From the NCBI RefSeq assembly GCF_019710745.1, contig NZ_JAHKJW010000018.1:1-64000 (forward strand): a stretch of 64,000 nt of DNA, given 5' to 3'. Numbering within the stretch: the stretch's first letter is position 1; every line of letters begins with the position of its first letter. Below the pieces are notes generated by a model. It was not told the DNA's origin, ran no database searches, and saw nothing but the letters and a program-made list of their open reading frames with translations. Made by a program: the position numbers and the translations under genes. Source of the stretch: Streptomyces beigongshangae. Lineage in GTDB: Bacteria; Actinomycetota; Actinomycetes; Streptomycetales; Streptomycetaceae. Of this stretch, positions 52,543 through 61,408 are shown piece after piece.

Positions 52543-53421
52543 CTACGCCTCCGCGAACAGTTCCTCCGTGCTGGTGGCGGTGACGGCCCGGTCGAGCCAG
52601 GTGCCGAGGGTCTCCAGGTCGGTGCAGCCGGTGATGCGCTCGCGGGCGGCTTCGGGGACGTCGATCTCACGGAAGGCGAGGAGGCGGAGGACGGCCTCAG
52701 CCTGTCCTTCGGCCCGTCCCTTGATGATGCTCTCTTCGATGAGGGTGCCGCTGCCGGGGAAGCGGCTGGTGTACGTGGCCATCAGTTTCCTCCAGTGTGC
52801 GCGTGTCCGGGGGTCGTCCAGGCCGATCTCGGTGAATTCCGCCCAGTCCTTCGCGGTATCGCCGCCGATGTCGAGGAGCGCCGTCGCCAGTGTGTCCAGT
52901 ATGACGGAAAGGGCCGGATCCTTGGCGTGTGTCAGGGTGCAGAGGACGGCGAGGGCGGGGTCCTGTGCCGCCTCGTCCGGGTCGGTGATCGCGGGGAGGT
53001 TGTCGGGCCCCAGGACCAGGGGGAAGACGGCGATACTGGTGTGGGCGGGCGGGCCGATGCGGATGGGTTCGGCGGCCCAGGACGCGGTGGACTTGTCCTG
53101 GCACAGGACGAGCAGGACCGGGGGCACCTCGTACTTGGCGTACAGGTGTGCGAGGTAGTACGTCCAGCTGTTGAGCTTGTCGGGGTCCCGTCGTCCCTGT
53201 ATTTCGACGGCGAGCAGATAGCTTCCGCTGTCCGCCGTGTCGATCCGCAGCAGGGTGTCCACACGGCGTTCGAGCGGCTTGATCTCGGTGAGATCGGTGT
53301 CCAGGAGCTGGATCGCCGCGGGTTCGGGGAGGGTGATGCCGGCCTTCGGGAGGGCGCGGGCGAACAGCCCGGGATCCTCCCTGAAGATCTGATGCATTGC
53401 CTCATGTGCTGAGCTGACCAT
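52543..53421 (-). CDS. Rpn/transposase-like PD-(D/E)XK family protein
   Basis: This is a 292-residue protein of the Rpn/PDDEXK_1-like type. DTLLRIDTADSGSYLLAVEIQGRRD supplies the Asp and the ExQ of a PD-(D/E)XK core. A helical tail follows with IIKGRAEGQAEAVLRLLAFREI, the usual Rpn C-terminal pattern. ATG 53421 is used. Such proteins spread horizontally and are recombination-promoting nucleases or, in Streptomyces, uncharacterised. DNA around it is less GC-rich than the neighbours. Confidence 0.82.
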   Translation of the reverse strand: MVSSAHEAMHQIFREDPGLFARALPKAGITLPEPAAIQLLDTDLTEIKPLERRVDTLLRIDTADSGSYLLAVEIQGRRDPDKLNSWTYYLAHLYAKYEVPPVLLVLCQDKSTASWAAEPIRIGPPAHTSIAVFPLVLGPDNLPAITDPDEAAQDPALAVLCTLTHAKDPALSVILDTLATALLDIGGDTAKDWAEFTEIGLDDPRTRAHWRKLMATYTSRFPGSGTLIEESIIKGRAEGQAEAVLRLLAFREIDVPEAARERITGCTDLETLGTWLDRAVTATSTEELFAEA

Positions 53422-53501
53422 GTGACACAAAGTAGTGAGATGCGTGCGTTCCGTTGGTCGAATGGCGTGCGTTCAGTCGTACGAGTGGTTTTGCCTCCGG
53501 C

Positions 53502-53702
53502 CTATGCCGATGGTGGCTCGTGGGGTGTGCGCAGGGTGGATATGAGTGCCGCGAGTTGGGGCGGGCCAGTGGTGAGGACGGTTTCTGGCTCGTCGCTCTC
53601 GCGGAGGAGGATCGTTCCGGGGAAGGGGGTGGCCAGGTAGACGCAGGAAGAAGCCTCTTCACTGTGGGTGGACTTCTGCCAGGCGAGTTCGGTCTTGGTC
53701 AT
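53502..53702 (-). CDS. DUF397 protein, copy 1
   Basis: This is a 66-residue DUF397 protein (WQKSTHSEEASSCVYLAT, then ILLRESDEPETVLT). DUF397 genes pair with XRE regulators in actinobacteria and often bind or modulate them. Its ATG overlaps the stop of copy 2 by 4 bases. Confidence 0.9.
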   Translation of the reverse strand: MTKTELAWQKSTHSEEASSCVYLATPFPGTILLRESDEPETVLTTGPPQLAALISTLRTPHEPPSA

Positions 53703-53899
53703 GACGTGGCTTTCGGATGGCTCGCGATGACGCGCAGGGTGGATATGAGTGCCGCGAGTTGGGGCGGGCCGGTGGTGAGGACGGTTTCCGGTTCGTCGCT
53801 CTCGCGGAGGAGGATCGTTTTGGGGGACGGGGTGGCCAGGTAGACGCAGGAGGACCCCGTCTCGCTGTGGGTGGACTTCTGCCAGTGGAGGTGGGTCAC
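53699..53899 (-). CDS. DUF397 protein, copy 2
   Basis: This is a 66-residue paralog of copy 1, with near-identical DNA over a core of about 160 bases. GTG 53899 has AGGAG upstream. It follows the XRE gene after 11 bases, so the order is XRE, DUF397, DUF397. The two differ mainly at both ends. Confidence 0.9.
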   Translation of the reverse strand: MTHLHWQKSTHSETGSSCVYLATPSPKTILLRESDEPETVLTTGPPQLAALISTLRVIASHPKATS

Positions 53900-53910
53900 G
53901 GTGCTCCTGG

Positions 53911-54762
53911 TCAGATGTTCTTGGTGAGGGTGTCGATGAGCTTGCGGGAGGCGGTCGGCTTCAGGGCCGCACGCTCCATACGATCCAGGACGAGCCGGTA
54001 CGTCTCCAGCTTCCCTGCCGCGTCCACCAGTTCGCCGCCGTGACTGGTGTCCAGGTGGGCGGTGTCGAGGGCGGTCACCGGTCCACTGGCGTAGTCGAGG
54101 CCGTGGCCGGCGGTCGGGAACGACGTGCCGTCGAAGGGGATGACGCGCAGGGTGATGTTCGGTTGTCCGCCGACCTCCATGAGGTGACGCAGTTGGGGCC
54201 GGGCCACCTCCCGGCCGCCGAACTGCATGCGCAGGGCCGCTTCGTGGATGATCGCCGTGTACGGCACGGGGGTGTCGCGGAACAGGACGGCCTGGCGTTT
54301 GACGCGGTAGGAGACGTGGTGCTCGATCTCGTGGGGCCGTAGTGCCGGGACCACCTCGTGGAACAGCGCGCGTGCGTGGTCGGGTGTCTGGAGCAGGCCG
54401 GGGATGTTGATGACCTGCGCCACGCGCAGCGCGGTGGCGTGGTGTTCCATCTCGGCCAGGTCCAGCAGGGGGGACGGAAGGATGTCCCGGTACTCCTCCC
54501 ACCAGCCGCGCGTCCGGTTCGCCGCCATGTCCGCGAGGGCGTCGACCAGGGGTGCGTCCGCACAGTCGTAGATGTGCGCGAGCGTACGTACCCGCTCCCC
54601 GCTCACACCGAAGCGGTTGGCCTCGATGTTGCTGATCTGGGCCTGGGTCGTCCCCAGCGAGTGGGCGGCCTGCACCGCGGTCATGCCCGCCCGTTCGCGC
54701 AGTCGGCGCAGTTCGGTGCCGATCCGGAGGCGGCGAGCCGTGGGGATGCTCCGTGGTGCCAT
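53911..54762 (-). CDS. XRE regulator with DUF5753-type domain
   Basis: This is a 283-residue protein. The HTH lies at about 14-60 (GTELRRLRERAGMTAVQAAHSLGTTQAQISNIE), and a Scr1/DUF5753-type effector domain follows (ALRVAQVINIPGLLQTPDHAR, then GQPNITLRVIPFDG). It is the standard partner of DUF397 proteins and of small ATPases in Streptomyces, as here. A 14-bp inverted repeat lies in its promoter. Confidence 0.9.
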   Translation of the reverse strand: MAPRSIPTARRLRIGTELRRLRERAGMTAVQAAHSLGTTQAQISNIEANRFGVSGERVRTLAHIYDCADAPLVDALADMAANRTRGWWEEYRDILPSPLLDLAEMEHHATALRVAQVINIPGLLQTPDHARALFHEVVPALRPHEIEHHVSYRVKRQAVLFRDTPVPYTAIIHEAALRMQFGGREVARPQLRHLMEVGGQPNITLRVIPFDGTSFPTAGHGLDYASGPVTALDTAHLDTSHGGELVDAAGKLETYRLVLDRMERAALKPTASRKLIDTLTKNI

Positions 54763-54816
54763 GTCCTCGCTCCGTTTTCGTACATCTGGCGTAGCGGTCA
54801 CCCGCACAGGGCTAAT

Positions 54817-54854
54817 ACCTGAAGGTTTTGCAGAACTGAGCAAAACCTTCAGGT
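54817..54854. promoter_or_regulatory. 14-bp inverted repeat, probable XRE operator
   Basis: ACCTGAAGGTTTTG and CAAAACCTTCAGGT pair perfectly with a 10-base spacer. They lie in the 243-base gap between the divergent XRE and ATPase genes, about 55 bases before the XRE start. Confidence 0.7.
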
Positions 54855-55005
54855 CCAGCGGCCTACGGTGAGACCCGAACCGCTCGACCGCCCCCCGCCG
54901 ATGAACCGGAAGCGCACCGCGTACGCGACCCGTGCGCGGCACAGCCACCGGTGGGCCGGAGGGATCCGTCGGGCGGACCGGGTTCCCCCATCGCAGGAGG
55001 CGTTC

Positions 55006-55560
55006 GTGGTCACCGTATCCGCATCCCCTTCGTCATCCCCTCCGTCTCCGCCGGACGGTGAGGCGGACCCCTCGTGGGTGTACGCACTTCACCTGCCCCA
55101 CGACCCCCGCGTGGTCCGCATCGCCCGCCTCACCCTCCGGGCCGTGCTCACCGGGCACGGGCTGACGCGGCTCCTCGACACCGCCGAACTGCTGGTGTCC
55201 GAGCTCGTCACGAACGCCCACAGTCACTCGGCCGGGCCCGCCGCCCTGCGCCTGCGCGGTCTCGCCGGTGGCCGGCTGCGGATGGGGGTCTGGGACACCG
55301 ATCCGCACATCCCGCCCCCGTTCGACAAGCGCTCATGGCCGCCGCGGCCCGCGTCCGCGCCGGTCGGGGCGGAGGGCGGGCGCGGGCTGTTCCTCGTGTG
55401 CCACTTCGCGGACGCGTGGGGCGGGTACTCGCTGGGAGACGACCTCTTCGGGGCCAACGGGAAGCTGCTGTGGTGCGAGTTGGGAGCGCCGGTGACCGAG
55501 GGGTCCCCGCGCTGTCGTGAAAGCGTGACACGCTCTGTAACCAGCGAAGGACCGTGGTGA
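55006..55560 (+). CDS. HATPase_c anti-sigma-type ATP-binding protein
   Basis: This is a 184-residue protein with a Bergerat ATPase fold (SpoIIAB/RsbW family). The N-box is ELVTNAHSHS, G1 is GVWDTDP and G2 is GGRGLFLV. GTG 55006 has AGGAGG 5 bases upstream. It is divergent from the XRE/DUF397 unit, a pairing common in Streptomyces. The target is unknown. Confidence 0.88.
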   Translation: MVTVSASPSSSPPSPPDGEADPSWVYALHLPHDPRVVRIARLTLRAVLTGHGLTRLLDTAELLVSELVTNAHSHSAGPAALRLRGLAGGRLRMGVWDTDPHIPPPFDKRSWPPRPASAPVGAEGGRGLFLVCHFADAWGGYSLGDDLFGANGKLLWCELGAPVTEGSPRCRESVTRSVTSEGPW

Positions 55561-55588
55561 TCGCGGCGGTCTCCCGGGACCGCCCCGC

Positions 55589-56755
55589 TCAGCCCGTCAG
55601 GCCCAGTTCCCTCGCGATCAGCATCCGCTGCACCTCGCTCGTGCCCTCGCCGATCTCCAGGATCTTGGAGTCGCGCCACATGCGGGCCACCGGGTACTCG
55701 TTCATGAAGCCGTAGCCGCCGTGGATCTGGGTGGCGTCGCGGGCGTTGTCGACCGCGATGGTGGAGGAGTAGAGCTTCGCCACCGCCGCCTCCTTCTTGA
55801 AGGGTTCGCCGGCGACCAGGCGGGACGCCGCGTCGCGCCAGGCCAGGCGGGACGTGTGGGCCTTCACCTCCATGTCCGCGAGCTTGAACTGGATCGCCTG
55901 GTTCGCGCCGATCGGGCGGCCGAAGGCGTGGCGCTCCTTCGCGTACTTCAGTGACTCGTCCACACACCCCTGGGCCAGACCCGTCGCCAGCGCCGCGATG
56001 GCGATCCTGCCCTCGTCCAGGATGCGCAGGAACTGCGCGTAGCCGCGGCCCTCCTCGCCCAGCAGGTTCGCGGCCGGGACGCGGACGTCCGTGAAGGACA
56101 GCTCGCGGGTGTCGGAGGCGTTCCAGCCGACCTTCGAGTAGGGGGCGGCGACCGTGAAGCCGGGGGTGCCGGACGGGACGATGATCGAGGAGATCAGGGG
56201 GTTCCCGTCGGGCTTGCGGCCGGTGACCGCCGTGACGGTGACCAGGCCCGTGATGTCCGTCCCCGAGTTGGTGATGAAGCACTTGCTGCCGTTGATCACC
56301 CATTCGTCGGTCGTCTCGTCCAGGCGGGCCGTCGTACGGGTCGCGCCCGCGTCCGAGCCGCCGTCCGGCTCGGTCAGGCCGAAGGCGCCGAGGACCTCGC
56401 CCGAGCAGAGGCGGGGCAGCCACTGCGCCTTCTGCTCCGGCGTCCCGAAGAGGTGGATGGGCATCGCGCCGAGCGAGACCCCCGCCTCCAGGGTGATGGC
56501 CACCGAGGAGTCGACGCGCGCGAGTTCTTCGAGGGCGATGCCCAGGGCCAGGTAGTCGCCGCCCATGCCGCCGTACTCCTCCGGGAACGGCAGCCCGAAC
56601 AGGCCCATGCGGCCCATCTCGCGGACGATCTCGTACGGGAACTCGTGCCGCTCGTAGAAGTCGCCGATCTTCGGTGCCACGACGTCGCGGGCGAACTCGG
56701 CCACCGTGCGCCGCAGTTCGTCCAGTTCGGGGGAGAGGCGGTGGTCCAGGGACAT
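55589..56755 (-). CDS. Acyl-CoA dehydrogenase (isovaleryl-CoA type)
   Basis: This is a 388-residue flavoprotein. FGLTEPDGGSDAG and GFMNEYPVARMWRDSKILEIGEGTSEVQRMLIA are family signatures; the catalytic Glu is in EGTSE. It begins branched acyl-CoA degradation. It lies in the operon of a carboxylase, HMG-CoA lyase and TetR regulator, so isovaleryl-CoA is likely. It corresponds to AcdH of S. coelicolor by order (recollection). Confidence 0.93.
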   Translation of the reverse strand: MSLDHRLSPELDELRRTVAEFARDVVAPKIGDFYERHEFPYEIVREMGRMGLFGLPFPEEYGGMGGDYLALGIALEELARVDSSVAITLEAGVSLGAMPIHLFGTPEQKAQWLPRLCSGEVLGAFGLTEPDGGSDAGATRTTARLDETTDEWVINGSKCFITNSGTDITGLVTVTAVTGRKPDGNPLISSIIVPSGTPGFTVAAPYSKVGWNASDTRELSFTDVRVPAANLLGEEGRGYAQFLRILDEGRIAIAALATGLAQGCVDESLKYAKERHAFGRPIGANQAIQFKLADMEVKAHTSRLAWRDAASRLVAGEPFKKEAAVAKLYSSTIAVDNARDATQIHGGYGFMNEYPVARMWRDSKILEIGEGTSEVQRMLIARELGLTG

Positions 56756-56760
56756 GGGGG

Positions 56761-57723
56761 TCACTCCTTGTGGGAGAGTGCGCGGACGGTGCGGGACGGG
56801 CTGGGTCGGCCCAGTTGTCCGGCCATCCACCCGCTGGTGGCGGTGAGGAGGCCGAGGTCGACGCCGGTGTCGATGCCGAGGCCCGTCAGCATCCACACGA
56901 GGTCCTCGGTGGCGAGGTTGCCGGTGGCACTCTTGGCGAACGGGCAGCCGCCGAGGCCGCCCGCGGAGGCGTCCACGGTCGTGACGCCGTGCCGGAGCGC
57001 GGCCAGGGTGTTGGCGAGTGCCTGGCCGTACGTGTCGTGGAAGTGCACGCCGATCGCGGACACGGGAACGCCCTCCCCGGTGAGCGCGGTGAGGAGTGCG
57101 CTCACGTGGCCCGGGGTCGCCACGCCGATCGTGTCGCCCAGGCTCAGCTCGTCGCAGCCCATGTCGAGGAGCGCGCGGCACACCCGTACGACCCGGGCGA
57201 CCGGGACCGGGCCCTCCCACGGGTCGCCGAAGCACATGGAGAGGTAGCCGCGCACATGGGCGTCCTGGGCCCTGGCCCGCGTCACCACCGGCTCGAACAT
57301 CGCCAGCGCCTCGTCCACGGTCCGGTTGAGGTTGGCCTTCGCGAAGGACTCCGTGGCGCTGGCGAAGACCGCGACACGGGTCGCGCCGAGGGCCAGGGCG
57401 CGGTCCAGGCCCCGTTCGTTCGGTACGAGGACGGGCAGGGCCAGAGCCGTGCCGTTCCGGTCGCGCAGGTCCCGTACGAGGGGGAACAGCTGCTCCGCAT
57501 CCGCCAGTTGGGGCACCCACCTGGGGTGCACGAAGCTCGTCGCCTCGATGGTGGTGAGGCCCGCGGCGGCGAGGCGGCGGATGAACTCGGCCTTCGTCTC
57601 CGTCGGGACGGTCGCCTTCTCGTTCTGGAGCCCGTCGCGGGCGCCGACCTCGTGGATACGGATCCTGGCGGGGAGGCCCTCGGCCGGGAAGGCCATGGGC
57701 AGGCCGGGTTCGGGGGTGGTCAT
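56761..57723 (-). CDS. Hydroxymethylglutaryl-CoA lyase
   Basis: This is a 320-residue HMG-CoA lyase. VGARDGLQNE is the substrate Asp/Arg loop, the metal site is VHFHDTYGQAL, and the catalytic Cys is in GGLGGCPFAKSATGN. It cleaves HMG-CoA to acetyl-CoA and acetoacetate, ending leucine catabolism. ATG 57723 overlaps the carboxylase stop as ATGA. Confidence 0.95.
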   Translation of the reverse strand: MTTPEPGLPMAFPAEGLPARIRIHEVGARDGLQNEKATVPTETKAEFIRRLAAAGLTTIEATSFVHPRWVPQLADAEQLFPLVRDLRDRNGTALALPVLVPNERGLDRALALGATRVAVFASATESFAKANLNRTVDEALAMFEPVVTRARAQDAHVRGYLSMCFGDPWEGPVPVARVVRVCRALLDMGCDELSLGDTIGVATPGHVSALLTALTGEGVPVSAIGVHFHDTYGQALANTLAALRHGVTTVDASAGGLGGCPFAKSATGNLATEDLVWMLTGLGIDTGVDLGLLTATSGWMAGQLGRPSPSRTVRALSHKE

Positions 57724-59687
57724 GCCTGCTCCTCCCGGTCGTCCCGTGCGGGTGCGACCACGGCCAGCACCTGGTCCATGGCGACCGTCGTGCCGGGGGT
57801 GACGTCCAGCGCGGTGACGGTGCCGGCGTGCGGGGCGGCGATGACGTGCTCCATCTTCATCGCCTCCACCACCAGCAGGCTCTGCCCGGCCGTCACCTCG
57901 TCCCCCACGGCGGCCTTCACGACGGTCACCGTGCCGGGCATGGGCGCGGTGAGGGCGTCCGCGCCCGCGTGCGCCGCGCCGGTGAGGGAGGCGGCGACGG
58001 GGTCGTGGTCCAGCACGTTCCACGCGTCGCCGTCCCGGCCGAGCCAGGTGCCCGAGCGGTGGAAGGTGTGGCGCACGCCGTCGAGGGTGACGGTGACCCG
58101 GGCGGGGGTGACCTCGGCGTCCGGCCGGGCCCGCAGAGTGACGGGATCGAGTCCCGGTACGCGCAGGTCGAAGGCGGGTGGCGCCGGTTCGCCGCCGAGG
58201 CGCCAGCCGTCCGGCACGGAGAAGGGGTCCGTCCAGCCGTCGGGGCCGGCGGTGGGGGCGAGCGCGTCCAGGCGTACGGCCGCGGCGGCCTCGTACACCT
58301 CGGCCGGGACCTCCGCCGGGACCAGCCCCGCCACCTCCCGCTCGACCAGTCCCGTGTCCAGGTCGCCCGCGACCACGGCCGGATGCGCCAGCAGCCTGCG
58401 CAGGAAGCCCGCGTTCGTCTGCACCCCCAGCGTCACCGTCTCCGCCAGCGCGGCCCGCAGGCGCCGCAGCGCCGTCGCCCGGTCCGGCCCGTACGCGACG
58501 ACCTTGGACAGCATCGGGTCGTACAGCGAGCCGACCTCCGTGCCCTCGGTCAGGCCCGAGTCGGTGCGCACGCCGTCGCCCCGGGCACCGCCCCCCTGCG
58601 GCTCGTGCAGGCGCAGGACCGTGCCGCCGGACGGCAGGAACCCGCGCGCGGGGTCCTCCGCGCAGATGCGGGCCTCCACCGCGTGCCCCGTGAGCGTGAC
58701 GTCGTCCTGGGTGAGGCCGAGGCGCTCGCCCGCGGCCACCCGCAGCTGCCACTCCACCAGGTCCAGGCCCGTGACCAGCTCGGTCACCGGGTGCTCGACC
58801 TGGAGGCGCGTGTTCATCTCCATGAAGAAGTACGAGGCCGGGTCGTCGCCCGGGACGATGAACTCGACCGTGCCCGCCCCCGAGTAACCGCACGAACGGG
58901 CCGCCTGGACGGCCGCCTCGCCCATCGCGGCGCGCGTCCGCTCGTCGAGGAGCACGCTCGGCGCCTCCTCGATGATCTTCTGGTGCCGGCGCTGGAGGGA
59001 GCACTCGCGCTCGCCCAGGTGCACCACGTTCCCGTGGCCGTCCGCCAGGACCTGGATCTCGATGTGCCGGGGTCGGTCGACCCACCGCTCGACGAGGAGC
59101 GTGTCGTCGCCGAAGGAGGCCCGTGCCTCGCGGCGCGCCGCGGCGATCTCGTCCGCCAGCAGCGCCGCGTCCCGCACCAGGCGCATCCCCTTGCCGCCCC
59201 CGCCCGCCGACGGCTTCAGCAGCACCGGCATACCGATGTCCCGCGCGGAGTCGGCCAGCTCGGCGTCCGTGAGCCCGCTGCCCGAGGAGCCCGGCACCAC
59301 CGGGACCCCCGCCGCCCGCACCGTCTCCTTGGCGCGGATCTTGTCGCCCATGAGGGAGATCGCGTCCGCCGGGGGGCCGATGAAGACCAGGCCCGCGTCC
59401 GTGCAGGCGCGGGCGAAGGCGGCGTTCTCCGCGAGGAAGCCGTAGCCCGGGTGCACCGCCCGGGCGCCGGTACGGGCGGCCGCCTCCAGCAGCCGTTCCA
59501 CCGACAGATAGCTCTCGGCGGCCGGGGGCGGGCCGATCCGTACCGCCGTGTCCGCCTCGCGGACGTGCCGGGCGTCGGCGTCCGCGTCGGAGAAGACGGC
59601 CACCGAGCGCACGCCCAGCGACCGCAGCGTCCGGACGACCCGGACGGCGATCTCGCCCCGATTGGCCACCAGTACCGTGTCGAACAT
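57720..59687 (-). CDS. Biotin carboxylase/BCCP alpha subunit (methylcrotonyl-CoA carboxylase)
   Basis: This is a 655-residue alpha subunit. The ATP-grasp domain (1-450) has KPSAGGGGKGMRLV and EMNTRLQVEHPVTELVTGLDLVEW. The BCCP domain ends with the biotinyl Lys in EAMKMEHV (about residue 612). ATG 59687 (MFDTVLVANRGEIA) is preferred; GTG 59705 overlaps the beta stop as GTGA. It acts with the beta subunit encoded upstream. Confidence 0.93.
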   Translation of the reverse strand: MFDTVLVANRGEIAVRVVRTLRSLGVRSVAVFSDADADARHVREADTAVRIGPPPAAESYLSVERLLEAAARTGARAVHPGYGFLAENAAFARACTDAGLVFIGPPADAISLMGDKIRAKETVRAAGVPVVPGSSGSGLTDAELADSARDIGMPVLLKPSAGGGGKGMRLVRDAALLADEIAAARREARASFGDDTLLVERWVDRPRHIEIQVLADGHGNVVHLGERECSLQRRHQKIIEEAPSVLLDERTRAAMGEAAVQAARSCGYSGAGTVEFIVPGDDPASYFFMEMNTRLQVEHPVTELVTGLDLVEWQLRVAAGERLGLTQDDVTLTGHAVEARICAEDPARGFLPSGGTVLRLHEPQGGGARGDGVRTDSGLTEGTEVGSLYDPMLSKVVAYGPDRATALRRLRAALAETVTLGVQTNAGFLRRLLAHPAVVAGDLDTGLVEREVAGLVPAEVPAEVYEAAAAVRLDALAPTAGPDGWTDPFSVPDGWRLGGEPAPPAFDLRVPGLDPVTLRARPDAEVTPARVTVTLDGVRHTFHRSGTWLGRDGDAWNVLDHDPVAASLTGAAHAGADALTAPMPGTVTVVKAAVGDEVTAGQSLLVVEAMKMEHVIAAPHAGTVTALDVTPGTTVAMDQVLAVVAPARDDREEQA

Positions 59688-59701
59688 CTTCGTGGGTCCC
59701 C

Positions 59702-61318
59702 TCACATCCGGAAGACGCCGAACTGGGGGTCACCCAGCGGGGCGTTCGCACAAGCCGTCAGGGCCAGACCCAGTACCTGCCGGGTCTCCATCGGGTCGAT
59801 CACGCCGTCGTCCCAGAGCCGGGCCGTCGCGTAGTAGGCGTTGCCCTGGGTCTCGTACTGCGCGCGGATCGGGTCCTTGAACGCCTCTTCCTCCGCCGCC
59901 GGCCAGGACTCGCCGCGCCCCTCCAGCTGGTCGCGCTTGACGGTCGCGAGGACCGACGCGGCCTGCTCGCCGCCCATCACGGAGATCTTGGCGTTCGGCC
60001 ACATCCACAGGAAGCGCGGCGAGTACGCCCGCCCGCACATCGAGTAGTTGCCCGCCCCGTACGAACCGCCGACCACCACCGTCAGCTTCGGTACGCGCGT
60101 GCAGGCGACCGCGGTCACCATCTTGGCGCCGTGCTTGGCGATGCCCCCGGCCTCGTACTGCCGGCCCACCATGAACCCGGAGATGTTCTGCAGGAACACC
60201 AGCGGGATGCCGCGCTGGTCGCACAGCTCGATGAAGTGGGCGCCCTTCTGGGCGGACTCGGAGAACAGGATGCCGTTGTTGGCGACGATCCCGACCGGGT
60301 GCCCGTGGATCCGGGCGAAGCCGGTGACCAGGGTCTGCCCGAACTCGGACTTGAACTCCGCGAAGCGCGAGCCGTCCACCACGCGCGCGACGACCTCGCG
60401 CACGTCGTAGGGGGTGCGGGAGTCGACCGGCACCGCGCCGTACAGCCCGGCGGGGTCCACCTTCGGCTCGGCGGCGGACGTGACCGCCCAGGGCAGGGGG
60501 CCGCGCTCCGGGAGCGTGGAGACGATCGTGCGGACGATCCGCAGGGCGTGCGCGTCGTCCTCCGCGAGGTGGTCGGTGACCCCGGAGACCCGGGAGTGGA
60601 CCTCGCCGCCGCCCAGCTCCTCCGCCGTGACGACCTCGCCGGTCGCGGCCTTCACCAGGGGCGGGCCGCCGAGGAAGATCGTGCCCTGGCCGCGCACGAT
60701 GACGGCCTCGTCGCTCATCGCGGGCACGTACGCCCCGCCGGCCGTGCACGAGCCGAGGACGGCCGCGATCTGGGGGATGCCGGCTCCGGACATCCGGGCC
60801 TGGTTGTAGAAGATGCGGCCGAAGTGCTCGCGGTCGGGGAAGACCTCGTCCTGCATCGGGAGGAAGGCGCCGCCCGAGTCCACCAGGTAGACGCAGGGGA
60901 GACGATTCTCCAGGGCCACCTCCTGGGCGCGCAGGTGCTTCTTCACCGTCATCGGGTAGTACGTGCCGCCCTTGATCGTGGCGTCGTTGGCGACCACCAC
61001 GCACTCGCGCCCGGCGACCCGGCCGATGCCGGCGATGACGCCCGCCGCCGGGGCCTGCCCCCCGTACAGCCCGTCGGCCGCCAGCGGGGCCAGCTCCAGG
61101 AACGGCGAGCCGGGGTCGAGCAGTGTGTCCACGCGGTCGCGCGGCAGCAGCTTGCCGCGGGCGGTGTGCCGGGTTCGGGCCCGCTCGCCGCCGCCCAGCC
61201 GCGCCGAGGCCAGCTTGCGCCGCAGCTCGTCGACGAGCGCGCGGTGTGCCGCCTCGTTGCCCCGAAAGGCCTCCGACGCGGGATCGGCCGCGCTGTGGAG
61301 TTCCGGTGCTTCCTGCAT
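59702..61318 (-). CDS. Carboxyltransferase beta subunit (methylcrotonyl-CoA carboxylase)
   Basis: This is a 538-residue carboxyltransferase with crotonase-fold halves. GGAFLPMQDEVFPD, GSCTAGGAYVPAMSDEAV and GGSYGAGNYSMCGRAYSPRFLW are MCC-beta signatures rather than propionyl type. It is the first gene of the operon. Two TetR operators lie 24-76 bases before ATG 61318. Confidence 0.94.
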   Translation of the reverse strand: MQEAPELHSAADPASEAFRGNEAAHRALVDELRRKLASARLGGGERARTRHTARGKLLPRDRVDTLLDPGSPFLELAPLAADGLYGGQAPAAGVIAGIGRVAGRECVVVANDATIKGGTYYPMTVKKHLRAQEVALENRLPCVYLVDSGGAFLPMQDEVFPDREHFGRIFYNQARMSGAGIPQIAAVLGSCTAGGAYVPAMSDEAVIVRGQGTIFLGGPPLVKAATGEVVTAEELGGGEVHSRVSGVTDHLAEDDAHALRIVRTIVSTLPERGPLPWAVTSAAEPKVDPAGLYGAVPVDSRTPYDVREVVARVVDGSRFAEFKSEFGQTLVTGFARIHGHPVGIVANNGILFSESAQKGAHFIELCDQRGIPLVFLQNISGFMVGRQYEAGGIAKHGAKMVTAVACTRVPKLTVVVGGSYGAGNYSMCGRAYSPRFLWMWPNAKISVMGGEQAASVLATVKRDQLEGRGESWPAAEEEAFKDPIRAQYETQGNAYYATARLWDDGVIDPMETRQVLGLALTACANAPLGDPQFGVFRM

Positions 61319-61341
61319 CCTGCGGTCCCCTCACGCAACAA

Positions 61342-61357
61342 GTTAATGAGCGTTAAC
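61342..61357. promoter_or_regulatory. TetR operator 1
   Basis: GTTAATGAGCGTTAAC matches the second copy at all but two positions and is partly palindromic. Confidence 0.75.
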
Positions 61358-61370
61358 GCGTTTCGGTCAG

Positions 61371-61386
61371 GTTAACGAGCGCTAAC
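61371..61386. promoter_or_regulatory. TetR operator 2
   Basis: GTTAACGAGCGCTAAC, 29 bases from copy 1 in the same orientation, lies 22 bases before the TetR start. Confidence 0.75.
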
Positions 61387-61408
61387 CGTCCTGTCTAGAA
61401 TCGTCTCC

